Shown: in pieces, positions 1-11,011 of the stretch
How the letters are laid out: every line of letters starts with the position of its first letter
Numbering within the stretch: position 1 is the first letter of the stretch
Source of the DNA: Nematostella vectensis
Taxonomy: Eukaryota > Cnidaria > Anthozoa > Actiniaria > Edwardsiidae
NCBI RefSeq assembly: GCF_932526225.1
Contig: NC_064044.1
Coordinates: 8,172,801-8,236,800 of the forward strand
DNA: 64,000 nucleotides
Direction: 5' to 3'
Position numbers and translations under genes: made by a program
The notes under the pieces: model-generated
Told to the model about the DNA's origin: nothing
What the model saw: the letters and a program-made list of their open reading frames with translations, nothing else
Database searches by the model: none

Positions 1-3000
1 TAATGGAAGATCTGCAAGAACTAAAGTAAGTACTGTAATCCTAAAGCTTTTATGGAGAGCCTGAGTGGCCCATGAGGTAGAGCGTCACTCTGCAGTGCCT
101 GTGTCTTTTGGGTTTCAAGTTTTAACACAAAGTTGACTTAATGGGTTTCATCCCTTGTTCCAATGGTTGACTTTCTCCTGTGTTTTCCAATTTTCTTCTT
201 TCCACAAAAAAACAACTTTTTGAAACTTATTAAAATAGGTTTATCCCTTTGTTAGGTTATCCAGTTTTCGTCCCTCTACAATAAGACACCGTTTTAAATT
301 GTTTTCCTTGGGGAAAACCATGGACAGATCTAGGGGAATTTCTTAAGGGGGGCAAGTCACCCCTTTTCTCATTTTTTTTTAGCCTTTTTTTAAGGTTCTG
401 CATCTGTCACATTGTGTTCCTTCATGTGCCTTTAAGTGGACTATGTTTACTGTGCCCCTCACTCAATATCATTGATTCAGTGAGGGTGAAGATCAGCTAT
501 TCCTTTTAATAGTTATATATTATTATATTTTAAATATGTATATTATATGTTATATATTATATATTATTTTTTCTGGGTGTTTGACAGACCCACAGTATTC
601 ATATCTGTACCAAGAGTGCTGAACAGAGTCTATGACAAGGTCATGAAGGAAATCTCCTCCAGCTCCATAAAGAAGTTCGTTTTCAATACTGCTCTGAGCT
701 TCAAAAAAGCAGAGGTTGAGAGGTATGTACAAGTATTGAAGATAGAGTGTCGTTAGGTTGAGAGGTATGTACAAGTATTGAAGATAGAGTGTCGTTAGGT
801 TGAGAGGTATGTACAAGTATTGAAGATAGAGTGTTGTTAGGTTGAGAGGTATGTACAAGTATTGAAGATAGAGTGTCGTTAGGTTGAGAGGTATGTACAA
901 GTATTGAAGATAGAGTGTCGTTAGGTTGAGAGGTATGTACAAGTATTGAAGATAGAGTGTCGTTAGGTTGAGAGGTATGTACAAGTATTGAAGATAGAGT
1001 GTCGTTAGGTTGAGAGGTATGTACAAGTATTGAAGATAGAGTGTCGTTAGGTTGAGAGGTATGTACAAGTATTGAAGATAGAGTGTCGTTAGGTTGAGAG
1101 GTATGTACAAGTATTGAAGATAGAGTGTCGTTAGGTTGAGAGGTATGTACAAGTATTGAAGATAGAGTGTCGTTAGGTTGAGAGGTATGTACAAGTATTG
1201 AAGATAGAGTGTCGTTAGGTTGAGAGGTATGTACAAGTATTGAAGATAGAGTGTCGTTAGGTTGAGAGGTATGTACAAGTATTGAAGATAGAGTGTCGTT
1301 AGGTTGAGAGGTATGTACAAGTATTGAAGATAGAGTGTCGTTAGGTTGAGAGGTATGTACAAGTATTGAAGATAGAGTGTCGTTAGGTTGAGAGGTATGT
1401 ACAAGTATTGAAGATAGAGTGTCGTTAGGTTGAGAGGTATGTACAAGTATTGAAGATAGAGTGTCGTTAGGTTGAGAGGTATGTACAAGTATTGAAGATA
1501 GAGTGTCGTTAGGTTGAGAGGTATGTACAAGTATTGAAGATAGAGTGTCGTTAGGTTGAGAGGTATGTACAAGTATTGAAGATAGAGTGTCGTTAGGTTG
1601 AGAGGTATGTACAAGTATTGAAGATAGAGTGTCGTTAGGTTGAGAGGTATGTACAAGTATTGAAGATAGAGTGTCGTTAGGTTGAGAGGTATGTACAATT
1701 ATTGAAGATAGAGTGTCGTTAGGTTGAGAGGTATGTACAAGTATTGAAGATAGAGTGTCGTTAGGTTGAGAGGTATGTACAAGTATTGAAGATAGAGTGT
1801 CGTTAGGTTGAGAGGTATGTACAAGCATTGAAGATAGAGTGTCGTTAGGTGTTCCATCATGTGTAGACACAGGCATGTCTATTTATTAGTGTTTAGTGTG
1901 ACCAGGCCCCTGTGGTAGGTCATGGGCGTGTACATGGAAGATTATTGACGTGGCCATGGTAGGGCATGAGTGTGACGATGATAAGGCATGGGTGTTGTTA
2001 TAGCTTCAAGGTAGGGCTTGGGTGTGTTCATGGTACAGCTTGGTGAGGCCATGGCTGGGGTTGGGCAAGGTAATGGTAGTAGATGAGTGTGGTCATGACC
2101 TCACGGAAGGGCTTGGGTGTGATCATGGTAGGGAATTGACATGGGTGTGGTCATTGTACAGCTTGGTGTAGGACATGGGTGTGGTCCATACGGGTCCATA
2201 AGGGTCACATACAAACCCTCTTACCCTCAAGTAAGCACAAGTGATGAAACTGCTTTCTAACCTCACTTTGTGATAGTTTGTCCATGCCTTTATGTCAAGC
2301 CAATTTCTTAGTGTAGAAGTAGGAGTGTGTGTGTGTGTGGAAGGCGGGGTGGGGGTAGATACAAATGGAGTAGCCTTTGGGATTACTTTACCACATAGCT
2401 GGAAAATATTGCAAATTTTTTATATCCTGAGGGCTACTATACTTTTCTAGTTGCTTCAGGATTCTAATGTATAATGTTTTTTTTTGTCTTAATAGGAATA
2501 TTGTAAGAAAGAACAGTATATGGGATTACCTTGTCTTTAATAAAATACAGGTACATACAAAAAACCATTGCAGGGGCGGATCTAAGGGGGCTGAGGGGGT
2601 CCTTGCCCCCCCTATTTTCAGACATTTGGCTTAAAAATAACAAGAAATATAAGGAAATATACAGAAGAACAAAAAGTCTGCCCCCCTTTCTTGCAACTTT
2701 TGCTTCCGCCCCCCCCCCCTTTTTTAAACTTCTGGATCCCCCCCTGCATTTTTAGTGCAGGGGTCTAGTGCTTAGACCATGGCCCATGCCCCATTTTAAA
2801 GCATGCAGTCTAGTGTATTAGGATCACTAAAGCATCATGTTTGTGCTCCACAGAACACTCTGGGGGGTAGGGTGCGCTTCCTGATTTCTGGCTCTGCTCC
2901 CCTACGTGATGATGTCATGAGCTTCCTTAGGGCAGCATTAGGATGCCACGTAAGTGATTATTGAGGATCAAGGTGTTATAACCTGTTTATAATGACATGA

Positions 3001-6000
3001 TATTGGTCTCGCTGAGTCCAGGTTATTGAGGGTCATGGTGCTATAACTTGTTTATAATGACATTATATTGGTCTCGCTGAGTCCAGGTTATTGAGGGTCA
3101 AGGTGCTATAACTTGTTTATAATGACATTATATTGGTCTCGCTGTGTCCAGGTTATTGAGGGTCATGGTGATATAACTTATTTATAATGACATTATATTG
3201 GTCTCACTGTGTCCAGGTTATTGAGGGTCATGGTGCTATAACTTGTTTATAATGACATTATATTGGTCTCGCTGTGTCCAGGTTATTGAGGGTCATGGTG
3301 CTATAACTTGTTTATAATGACATTATATTGGTCTCACTGTGTCCAGGTTATTGAGGGTCATGGTGCTATAACTTGTTTATAATGACATTATATTGGTCTC
3401 GCTGAGTCCAGGTTATTGAGGGTCATGGTGCTATAACTTATTTATAATGACATTATATTGGTCTCGCTGAGTCCAGGTTATTGAGGGTCAAGGTGCTATA
3501 ACTTGTTTATAATGACATTATATTAGTCTCGCTGTGTCCAGGTTATTGAGGGCCACGGTGTTATAACCTCTCTATAGTAACATGAGTTTTGCCTTTCTGT
3601 GTCCAGGTTATTGAGGGTCATGGTGTTATAATCTCTCTATAGTAACATGATATTGGCCTTGCTTTGTCCAGTTTACTGAGGGTCATGTTGTTATCAACTC
3701 TCTATAGTAACATGAGTTTTTTCCTGCTGTGTCAGGTTATTGAGGGTCATAGTGCTATAACCTCTTTATTAAAACATGATATTGGTCTCGCTGTGTCCAG
3801 GTTCTCGAGGGTTATGGTTTTATAACCTCTTTATAATAACATGATATTGGTCTCCCTGTGTCCAGGTTCTCGAGGGTTATGGTTTTATAACCTCTTTATT
3901 AAAACATGATATTGGTCTCGCTGTGTCCAGGTTCTCTAGGGTTATGGTTTTATAACCTCTTTATTAAAACATGATATTGGTCTCCCTGTGTCCAGGTTCT
4001 CTAGGGTTATGGATTTATAACCTCTTTATTAAAACATGATATTGGTCTCGCTGTGTTCAGGTTCTTGAAGGTTATGGCCAGACTGAGACGACAGCTGCTG
4101 CCACCATACAGCTTGTGGGTGATCACACGTTTGGTCACGTGGGCCCCCCGATGCCTTGCACCAAGATCAAGCTTGTTGATGTCCCGGATATGAACTACTT
4201 TGCTAAGGATGGCAAGGGCGAGGTAAGGAAACACTACAAAGAGCAATATATACATGGCCGTAGCAGGAGGTGGACCACTGCTGTGCTCCACCCCTCCCCC
4301 CCATCTTTCATGGCCTGCTATATCTCAGATATAAGAGTCAGTAGCTTTAGGAAGTGCACAGAGACTGATAGTGAGTTTTCACTGTCCTGAGTTTCTGATT
4401 CTGTCCTCCACTCAAAATTACAATTATATGTTCACATTAAATTAACCTTAAATTTACCTGCGTGATAGATCTGCTTCTATGGGCCGAATGTGTTCAAAGG
4501 CTACCTACACGACCCTGAGAAGACCCGTGAGGCAATAGACGAGGATGGGTGGTTGCACTCTGGGGATGTGGGGGAATGGACCGAGGTAAACCATTTATGA
4601 CGTCATTACGGCAGTAGCGCCCTGATACAGCACCCAACTTACAAGAAGCACATTTCAATAACAGCTTGAAATAGTAGTGTTGATTATAGCATATTTGAAG
4701 AATTATCCGAAAAATACTTCTTAAGGGAATTAAAGTTTGTTTTATACACCAAGACCCTGATAAATTGCAATCAATCTCCAAGCCAAAAGAAATATAAGCA
4801 AATCCTCAAACATAAGTTTGCTTTAAAATGGTTGTTAGGTTATTTTATCTGCCCTTTTGCATGTCTAGGATTGCTTTTGGTTGGCTTGCCAGGTTGGCCT
4901 ACTTTCAGAGCGTCGCTCTCTAGTACCTCTCACCACTAGGTTCAGGGTTCGATTCCCAGTTCAGACTTTTTTTTGTTCTCTCCTCGAAATCTAACGTTGA
5001 ATCTAACGTTCTTTTTTCAGAATGGAACACTGAAATTGATTGACAGAAAGAAGCACATCTTTAAACTAGCTCAGGTACTTTTTTTTAAATAATTTTTATT
5101 TCCTGCTAAAGAATGACTAAGTACCGCAAACTGCAGTACTTAGAATAACGTCAGCCAAAATTTTGAGGTCGACCCTTCCTACTGCGGCAAAACAGCTGTA
5201 TTGTGGTGAATTCTTTTACGAGGTCTACTCAGTTTTAGCGCGGCGAATGTCCCTGATGATAACCGACTTCCAGTAACATTCAGGATGTTCTTCCCTCCGA
5301 CATAATGCAGGCATGCATCTGCGTTTTGCAATTCTATCACCTTTCCGGCTATATGTTGATATGTTTTAGGACTTTTCGTGTCCATGGAAGCACAGGTGGC
5401 CTAGTGTGTTAGCGCGCCGGCCTCTCACCGCTGTGGCCCAGGTTCGAATCCTGGCTCAAACTGGGGATTTTTCCGAGTTCCTGCGTTGATTCGAATTTGT
5501 GTCACAAGTGAGTTGATTTTATTCTCCCGTGTTCCAGTCTTCTCGGATAAGGACACTAAACCGGAGGTCCCGTCTCTTTAAGCTGTACAACACTAACCTG
5601 AACCGAAGGAACGTAAAAGAACCACTGGTGACGCAATAAACCCTCTGCCAGTGACCCCCCCAGTGACAGTGCTTACTAACCGAGGGCCATATGTGAGAAA
5701 ACTGTATATTGGGTTAAATAAGTTACCCTCGATAAACAAAGATTAAAACTGAAACTGAAACTTTTGACTTCACGAGAAGCATGACCTGCACACTATCGCC
5801 TCAGGACTCGCTTCTCTCCTATTAAGCATGGTCTTGATGCATTGTTAAGCGGGTTACCCCGGTGGAAGTATGATACTGTTTGGTGATCGTTTCCGTTTTG
5901 TCCTCTCGCTTCTCTCCTATTAAGCATGGTCTTGAGGCATTTTTAAGCGGGTTACCCCGGTGGAAGTGTAATACTGTTTGGTGATCGTTTCCGTTTTGTC

Positions 6001-7700
6001 CTCTCGCTTCTCTCCTATTAAGCATAGTCTTGAGGCATTGTTAAGCGGGTGACCCCGGTGGAAGTGTAATACTGTTTGGTGATCGTTTCCATTTTATCCT
6101 ACAGGGCGAGTACATTGCTCCAGAGAAGATCGAAGCAGTTTACATGCAGTGTCCTCTTGTGCATCAAGTCTTCGTATACGGCGATAGCAGAAAGGTACTA
6201 ATATCATCAAAAAATAAAAGTACTAGGTTCCGTCCCTTCTCATTCGCTAGATGTGAGATGTTAGAACCATGATTTTGCATTCATCTGAAAGAACAAAGGT
6301 CATTAAGTAGCCCTGACTGTTTTTTTTTACCGTGTAACAGCCCTTTCAAGGAAAAAGTTGCAGGAGGTTTTATCTTTCTTTGGAGCCATTATTTTACCTA
6401 TTTTTTAATGAGACTATGCACTTAATACCACTTGACTCCGAAAAATACCCATGTAATTTTAGTATAGTTCTGTGCGTCCTCGTTTCATTTTGCCATTGGT
6501 CAGTGATGGTTCTGTGGTTTTAGTCGTGCATCGTCGGTGTAGTTGTACCGGAGGAAACTGCACTAAAGAAGTGGACCGAAAAGAACGAAGTGCAAGGGGA
6601 CATGGAAGCCTTATGCAACAACGAGGTAGGTATCAAATTAAACTTGTAGAAGGGTTGAATTCATATACACAGCGGCAGAGTAGACACGAGCCTGTTACCC
6701 CCCCCCCCCCCCAAAAAAAAAAATGAAATTGCCTTCCTTCCAAAAGAACAACCCCCCCCCCCCCCCCCCATCACCTACGAAAAAAACTCAACCATTATAC
6801 TACCAGTTAGCTTAGTTATGCGATTCAAGTTCTTCAAGTTCTGCGATTTATGCAATATTGGCGGCAAGGGCGGCAACGATCGTTCAAAGGGACGGGTGAG
6901 GAAGGTATAGAGGGATTTAGGGGCTGGATCTTAAAGTTCAAACTATATTGCAGGGGCCTCAAATTCATTGCCCCAAAGGGGGAAGAACTGTTTATTAGTA
7001 TGAAAGTTAACTTGTCTATGTGTTTTGCCAATAGAAAGTTCGTAAGGCCATCTTGGAAGAGATGTCGGCGATGGGCAAGAAAGAGAAACTCTTCTCCTTC
7101 CAGCAGGTTCGTGCCAGGTCCCGAGGGTGTCCGTTATATGGAGGTTCTGTTGTACAACAGACACTTGCATGGTCCCGAAGGTGTCCGTTATATAGAGGTT
7201 CTGTTGTACAACATATACTTGCATGGTCCCGAGGGTGTCCGTTTTGTAGAGGTTCTGTTGTACACAAGACACTTGCTTGGTCCCGAGGTTGTCCATTTTA
7301 TAGAGGTTCTGTTGTACAACATATACTTGCATGGTCCCGAAGGTGTCCGTTATAAAGAGGCTCTCATCTACAAGAGATATTTGCCTTGTCCCGAGGGGGC
7401 CCGTTATCTAGATGACTTTATTCATGTTGTTATGCTACTACGTACTTATGTAGATCTATCTTGCCCACAAATAGCAAAGGCTATTAGACAGGGTAGGCCG
7501 TGTAAGAAACATGGGCAAATCCTTTTCCCTAAGCTCTTGCTATCATTATTTGCTTGCAGGTGAAAGACATCTACTTGCATCCCGATCCCTTCACTGTGGA
7601 CAACGGCCTCCTGACCCCTACGCTAAAATTCAAACGCCCTGTCATCCAGGCGCACTTCAAGGATACCTTCGAAAAGTTATACGACAGTATAAAGGAATAA
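1..7700 (+). CDS. ACSL: Long-chain acyl-CoA synthetase, ACSL1/5/6 type, 3' part of gene (5' end outside window)
   Basis: Activates long-chain fatty acids to acyl-CoA via an acyl-AMP intermediate; family members sit on ER, mitochondrial or peroxisomal membranes. Exons inferred from frame and phase: <1-25, 588-722, 2496-2550, 2854-2949, 4061-4222, 4469-4585, 5021-5074, 6105-6194, 6524-6625, 7035-7106, 7560-7700 (TAA). Together they give about 348 residues that follow the C-terminal half of vertebrate ACSL1 without gaps. Visible motifs include [13 protein letters not shown], the adenylation motif [17 protein letters not shown], and [20 protein letters not shown], which holds the hinge and catalytic-loop region. 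The P-loop motif SGTTGNPKG must lie upstream of the window. The intron-10 donor (GTTCGT) is weak. Introns 2, 4, 7 and 10 each carry a tandem array touching or near a splice site. AATAAA overlaps the stop codon at 7696-7701. Family identity is secure; the paralogue is less so. Confidence 0.95.
56..220 (+). repeat. Degenerate tRNA-derived SINE fragment
   Basis: The stretch has a tRNA-like head (a degraded A-box GTGGCCCATGAGGTAGAG, then a B-box-like GGGTTTCAAGTT). It is followed by GTTGACTTTCTCCTGTGTT, which matches the same part of the better preserved SINE at 5388-5762. It lies in ACSL intron 1. Heavily decayed; the boundaries are approximate. Confidence 0.4.
713..1846 (+). repeat. 42-bp minisatellite, 27 copies, carrying the ACSL exon-2 5' splice site
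   Basis: The array is almost homogeneous, with a 42-bp period that starts inside the exon that ends at 722. Each unit contains GTTGAGAG followed by GTATGTACAAG, which is the exon end and donor of ACSL exon 2. Only a few single-base variants are seen (for example near 832, 1698 and 1826), so the array is young or actively homogenised. The long repetitive open frames on both strands are a consequence of 42 being a multiple of 3. On the sense strand every unit contains an in-frame TAG after the donor. Confidence 0.97.
2571..2746. mobile_element. MITE-like element with CAGGGGCGGATC termini
   Basis: The element has terminal inverted repeats CAGGGGCGGATC and GATCCCCCCCTG and a C/G-homopolymer-rich interior. 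It sits in ACSL intron 3. An inverted, end-eroded relative lies at 36773-36930 in the alpha-tubulin gene and shares internal blocks such as AAGCCAAATGTCTGAAAA. No clear target-site duplication was found. Confidence 0.7.
2958..4060 (+). repeat. 65-bp minisatellite, about 17 copies, carrying the ACSL exon-5 3' splice site
   Basis: The unit is about 65 bp and includes GGTCTCGCTGTGTCCAG followed by GTTATTGAGGGTCATGG. This matches the true acceptor and exon start at 4041-4077 (CTGTGTTCAG, then GTTCTTGAAGGTTATGG). Copies are more diverged than in the intron-2 array, especially after 3540, and units shorten to about 64 bp. The period is not a multiple of 3. The array fills almost all of ACSL intron 4. 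Confidence 0.95.
4886..4970 (+). repeat. SINE-like tRNA head, diverged
   Basis: AGGTTGGCCTAC followed about 45 bp later by the B-box GGGTTCGATTCC resembles the tRNA-like head of the SINE at 5388-5762. It lies in ACSL intron 6. Cloverleaf arms do not pair convincingly, so it is not called a tRNA gene. Confidence 0.4.
5388..5762 (+). mobile_element. tRNA-derived SINE
   Basis: The head carries an A-box-like TGGCCTAGTGTGTTAGCG and a consensus RNA polymerase III B-box GGTTCGAATCC at the right distance. A tRNA-unrelated body of roughly 290 bp follows, ending in an A-rich simple tail (repeated CTGAAA near 5745-5760). It sits in sense orientation in ACSL intron 7. Further degraded relatives are at 56-220 and 4886-4970. 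Confidence 0.75.
5809..6104 (+). repeat. 98-bp tandem repeat, three copies, ending at the ACSL exon-8 acceptor
   Basis: Unit starts at 5809, 5907 and 6005 share CGCTTCTCTCCTATTAAGC and GGTTACCCCGGTGGAAG with few differences. The third copy ends in GTTTCCATTTTATCCTACAG, the functional polypyrimidine tract and acceptor of exon 8. The first two copies have the same tract but end in CTCG instead of ACAG, so only the last has a usable AG. Confidence 0.9.
7117..7420 (+). repeat. 54-bp minisatellite, about 5-6 copies, at the start of ACSL intron 10
   Basis: Units carry GGTCCCGAGGGTGTCCG followed by TTATATAGAGGTTCTGTTG. The array begins 10 bp after the exon-10 donor. The core GTGTCCGTT(T/A)TATAGAG is shared with the separate 41-bp array at 16635-16980. 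Open frames here on both strands are repeat artefacts. Confidence 0.9.
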
Positions 7701-9207
7701 AACAAGACTACAGGAAGAAGGTAGATAGGGAAACACAGGCGAATTAAACATGCAGCATAATAATACTATACGTTCGTATACAGGAATAGAACATGACAAC
7801 AGAAAGAGGGTAGAATAATTTTGATGCGAGACACGCCACAAAGCGTGTAGAGATTGGATGATGCGATCGCGCGTCTGGCACCATTCGTTTGTGTGCTAGC
7901 TTTGCTCAGATTGCATACTGCTTTGTTACTAGTTTCAACGTTTTTGAAATAATAGGGTACACACGTAGTTGGGTAAGAGACAAAATTAAGCGAAAGAGAG
8001 ACCTGATTGTCCATCAAATAAATGTCGCCTGATTGACTTGAATTTGGTGGAGTGATCTAAGCAAAGTCCGATATGAAAATTTGCCAAAAAATGTATTTCG
8101 AAAGAAATTATACCACCCAAAAAATAATAATAAAATAAATATCTCAAGTGAATTACATGCACGATCCCTTCATAGCTTTTCGATGACATATTTCTTGTGT
8201 TTTTCCCATTCAATGTGACGTGAGTATCTTTGTTTTCCCTCAACTCTCCATGTTGTTGAGTTTTGAATTTTAACCCCCCCCCCCCCCCTCATCCCCCACT
8301 CTCCCGCCGCATGGTGCAAATCTCGAATTGCTCGCATTATCACGTGACAACCCTTGACTCCTAAGGGGAATAATTGTGCTTGTATTTAGCCGTGTCTCCC
8401 GACGTACCCATATGAGCGGAAATTTCAATGAACTTATTTTTACTAATGAATCTAAGAGCCATTGCTCTATGGGTATTTTCTTTCAGAGTATGACGTATAT
8501 AGTGTCTTATTGTTTTGAAAAGAGATACATGCATCCATTCAATGCAGTCATTCCCACAGCTACGCCCCCGAAGAAAGCTATGCCAGTACAAACTTTTTTC
8601 CACGACATCCCGACATCCTTTGTTGCTGAAGAAAACGCGCCACGCTGCGTAACTGCTAGTCTCGATTTCCACCTCGTTTCTGTGAGCCCGCGGTACGTGC
8701 GGCTGAAAATAGAGCTTCGTGTAACTAACCAAGAAACAACCAAACCCGCTTTTCCTTGCGGATACATGTTTTTTTTTTCGAGGTGAATTTTACTATTTCT
8801 TATGCGCGAGTGTACAACGAGTCTGAAAATCTTTTCTTGTCACACAATTTATTTACATTGATATTGATTGGATAGGGACTATCCATCTTTTCTTGTCACA
8901 CTATTTACATTATGCTGCGTTTGTGGAACTACATTAAAACGCTTCCTGCTTTTGTCCATGCACCACTGCACAGCTCCCAGCTTCCATTGGGAGTGAAGGG
9001 GGGTGTGGCTCGCCTTAGCCCCTCCTCCCTGTCTACGGTCCGCTCAACATCATTTGCACACGGGAATAGCCCCTTTAATGAGGTTTCCAATCATAAATAA
9101 AGGAACATAAGAGATGTGTTTTGTTAGGGTATACAACACATATGGGACACATATGAGAGCAATGTGCGAAGCATTGATAAAAAGCGACTATAAAAACACA
9201 GAATATT
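7701..9207. other. Intergenic region, no supported gene
   Basis: This is the 3' flank of ACSL. Overlapping open frames on both strands occupy 8361-8786. The minus-strand frame ending at 8507 has an Arg/Ser-rich start and one hydrophobic segment (KKVCTGIAFFGGVAVGM), as small mitochondrial membrane proteins can have. I cannot assign it to a family or see a splice continuation, so it is not called. A poly-C run is at 8275-8287, and a short duplicated phrase CTTTTCTTGTCACAC occurs near 8831 and 8888. Confidence 0.6.
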
Positions 9208-9492
9208 CAGGTCCGTACCCAGGATTTTTCTTGGGGGGGGGGGGGGGGGGGGGTTGCGGAATCCAAAAAAGTGGTCCTAATTTTCCCGGGGGGGGGAGTT
9301 CTCTGATAAAAATCGGACCACCCCCGATAGAGTGGTGGATTTTTTGTATGACTTTGGGATTTTTTCTATGACTTTCCAGTATCTCCACGGGACGTATATT
9401 GTCGGATTTGGCTACAATCCAGAGTGATCTAGCGTGTGCTTTATTCCGGCCTGCACCACCCCCCCCCCCCCCCCCCCTTTGGTACGGGCCTG
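9208..9492. mobile_element. MITE with CAGGYCCGTACC termini and ATATT target duplication
   Basis: The left terminus CAGGTCCGTACC and right terminus GGTACGGGCCTG are inverted repeats, flanked on both sides by ATATT (9203-9207, 9493-9497). The interior has long G and C runs at the two ends. A truncated second copy is at 19244-19435. The element lies just downstream of the EGF/discoidin gene stop codon and contains its nearest AATAAA. Confidence 0.8.
9440..9445 (-). terminator. Candidate polyadenylation signal for the EGF/discoidin gene
   Basis: AATAAA on the minus strand about 134 nt past the stop codon at 9579. It lies inside the MITE at 9208-9492. It is the nearest canonical hexamer I found; use is not shown. 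Confidence 0.4.
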
Positions 9493-9578
9493 ATATTCTC
9501 ATCTTTACGCAAGCAACTGTGGTGTTAGTACAACACGTGGAGCAAGTATTACTTGTATCGCAAATTGTGTCCATTAAC

Positions 9579-11011
9579 CTATGGTGTAGGCCCGTAAAGC
9601 TCCACCGTCATTATCGGCCGAACAAAGTACCCGGCCACTATAAACCGGACAAATTTGGTGCTGGTCGGATCAGCGAGGTAGTTTTTCACCACAGTTGATG
9701 TGTCAAAGTTTCCATTAAATACCTGCAAGAGATTGAATAGGAAAAGGATCAATCTTGTCCAGCGGCTTAGCCAGGATTTTTATAAGGACGGGACCCAAAA
9801 GGCCCTTTCAAGGCATTTTCTCATGTATTTTAGATAACGTCTCATACAGAAGGGTGGGGGGACCCTGGGCCCAACCCTGGCTACGCTCCTGCTGTCGACA
9901 AAAGCGGTTACTTATTACTGAGTCATTTATTTGAAGGTAGTATGTGAGTGGATTTATACTAAAACAATTAGACTACTCGTTCTCGCTACGCGCCTCGTTG
10001 ACTATCTATTGACTCATAGAAAACTCGTAGTCTAATTGTCAAATATGGAGCAAATAATGGTATAGTGAACATAACAACTTCACCGTGGTACAAATGTATG
10101 TTATACCACAGCCTTCCTTGTACCTTTTCGGCGTTGTTTTCCCGATATACTCTCCAGTTACTATGATCATTGGAGAAGGACAGCTTGTATATAGTTGTCC
10201 ACGCTTGAAAACTATCCAAGCATGTTGCCTGCATCGCCACGGCACAAATGACTCGAACTCGTAACAGGTCAACCTGAAGAAACTCATTCACACTTTTTTA
10301 CCCGGCGCCCAATAGGGATTTTTTCCATAGAGTCTACCATTGTAAGCGAAGGTTTTGCGACTAAATCTCGACGTGGCTGAAAAGCTGCTGTCCGGTATAA
10401 TACTCTTATCCTGGAGGCCGACTGCCCTGCAAGCTAAAATAAAACAAAAACATCCATCACCAAGAAGCTCTATTTCTACCATTTTCTTTTAATATTCTTA
10501 CAACCCAGCGTAGTCCCAGGCGTTCCTTCCGGGTTTCCAGTGCTTGGAAATGAACCATGAGATAGCCTGGGGGCTGGGACGAGATAGTTTCCTGTGACGT
10601 CACAATTCTTACCATCCACAGGAAACCCAACCACAGGAACCCGATTAGAACGACTGGGACTAGGCTGCTTACAACCCTTACCAATAGTAAAACCTGAGCT
10701 TTTCATTTGTGATCTCTGATTGGTCAGCGTATTGGATTGAGATGGCGTGATTGGAAACGAAGTAAATGTTTTCCACTTTGAATTGAAAATTAAACAACTT
10801 TAGCGGGATTTACTATCATACCACTTTGCTTACCTTTCATCTCACAGCGGACTCCCTTAAGACAAACAGGGCAGGTGCATGTGTTATTCACGTTGTCAGC
10901 GCTGTTGTTGCAAGTACCACCATTTGCACATGGACTCGAGTCACAAGGAGAAACCACGAAAGTTATTATATGTGTTGTAAGTAAAAAAATAATAAGTGGG
11001 GAAATTCCCAT
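9579..11011 (-). CDS. Secreted EGF plus F5/8C (discoidin) domain protein, with one frameshift
   Basis: Likely a small secreted cell-surface or matrix-binding protein; discoidin domains bind carbohydrate or phospholipid. Exon 1 (11011-10834) encodes a hydrophobic signal peptide (PLIIFLLTTHIITFVV) and one EGF module (CDSSPCANGGTC, CTCPVC, GVRCE). Exon 2 (10433-10124) starts after a strong acceptor TTTTATTTTAG with matching phase 1. It carries the discoidin start (CRAVGLQDKSIIPDSSFSA, YWAPGKK), then NEFLQVDL and YKLSFSNDHSNWRVY. Exon 3 (9722-9579) completes the domain (VRFIVAGYFVRPIMTVELYG). The frame breaks between APGKK and NEFLQVDL at an A6 run (10294-10299); one base seems missing. Everything else is intact, including splice phases, so this could be a recent pseudogene, an allele or a sequence error. 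Intron 1 contains a chance open frame (10476-10706) that I do not include. Confidence 0.8.
9760..9894. mobile_element. Short MITE in intron 2 of the EGF/discoidin gene
   Basis: CAGCGGCTTAGCCAGG at the left and CCCTGGCTACGCTCCTGCTG at the right form imperfect terminal inverted repeats around a 100-bp interior. The ends resemble a common class of invertebrate MITEs that begin with an AGC..TAGCCAGG motif. No clear target duplication. Confidence 0.6.

Noticed and set aside
550..1876. Two minus-strand frames of 382 and 391 residues with 14-residue repeats, as if a repetitive protein
   Set aside because: They are produced by the 42-bp array (42 is divisible by 3) and lie antisense to the ACSL exon-2 region; no start context or non-repeat coding sequence supports them.
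5430..5462. tRNA gene at the GGTTCGAATCC B-box
   Set aside because: Acceptor and anticodon arms do not pair and a SINE body with an A-rich tail follows; it is a tRNA-derived SINE.
8361..8786. Overlapping frames on both strands, one with a mitochondrial-like N-terminus and a membrane segment
   Set aside because: I considered a small mitochondrial membrane protein but could not align it to any family or find a consistent exon structure.
10457..10706. Overlapping minus-strand frames between EGF and discoidin exons
   Set aside because: Exon 1 and exon 2 join directly in phase 1 and complete known domains; this frame has no good acceptor and no domain.
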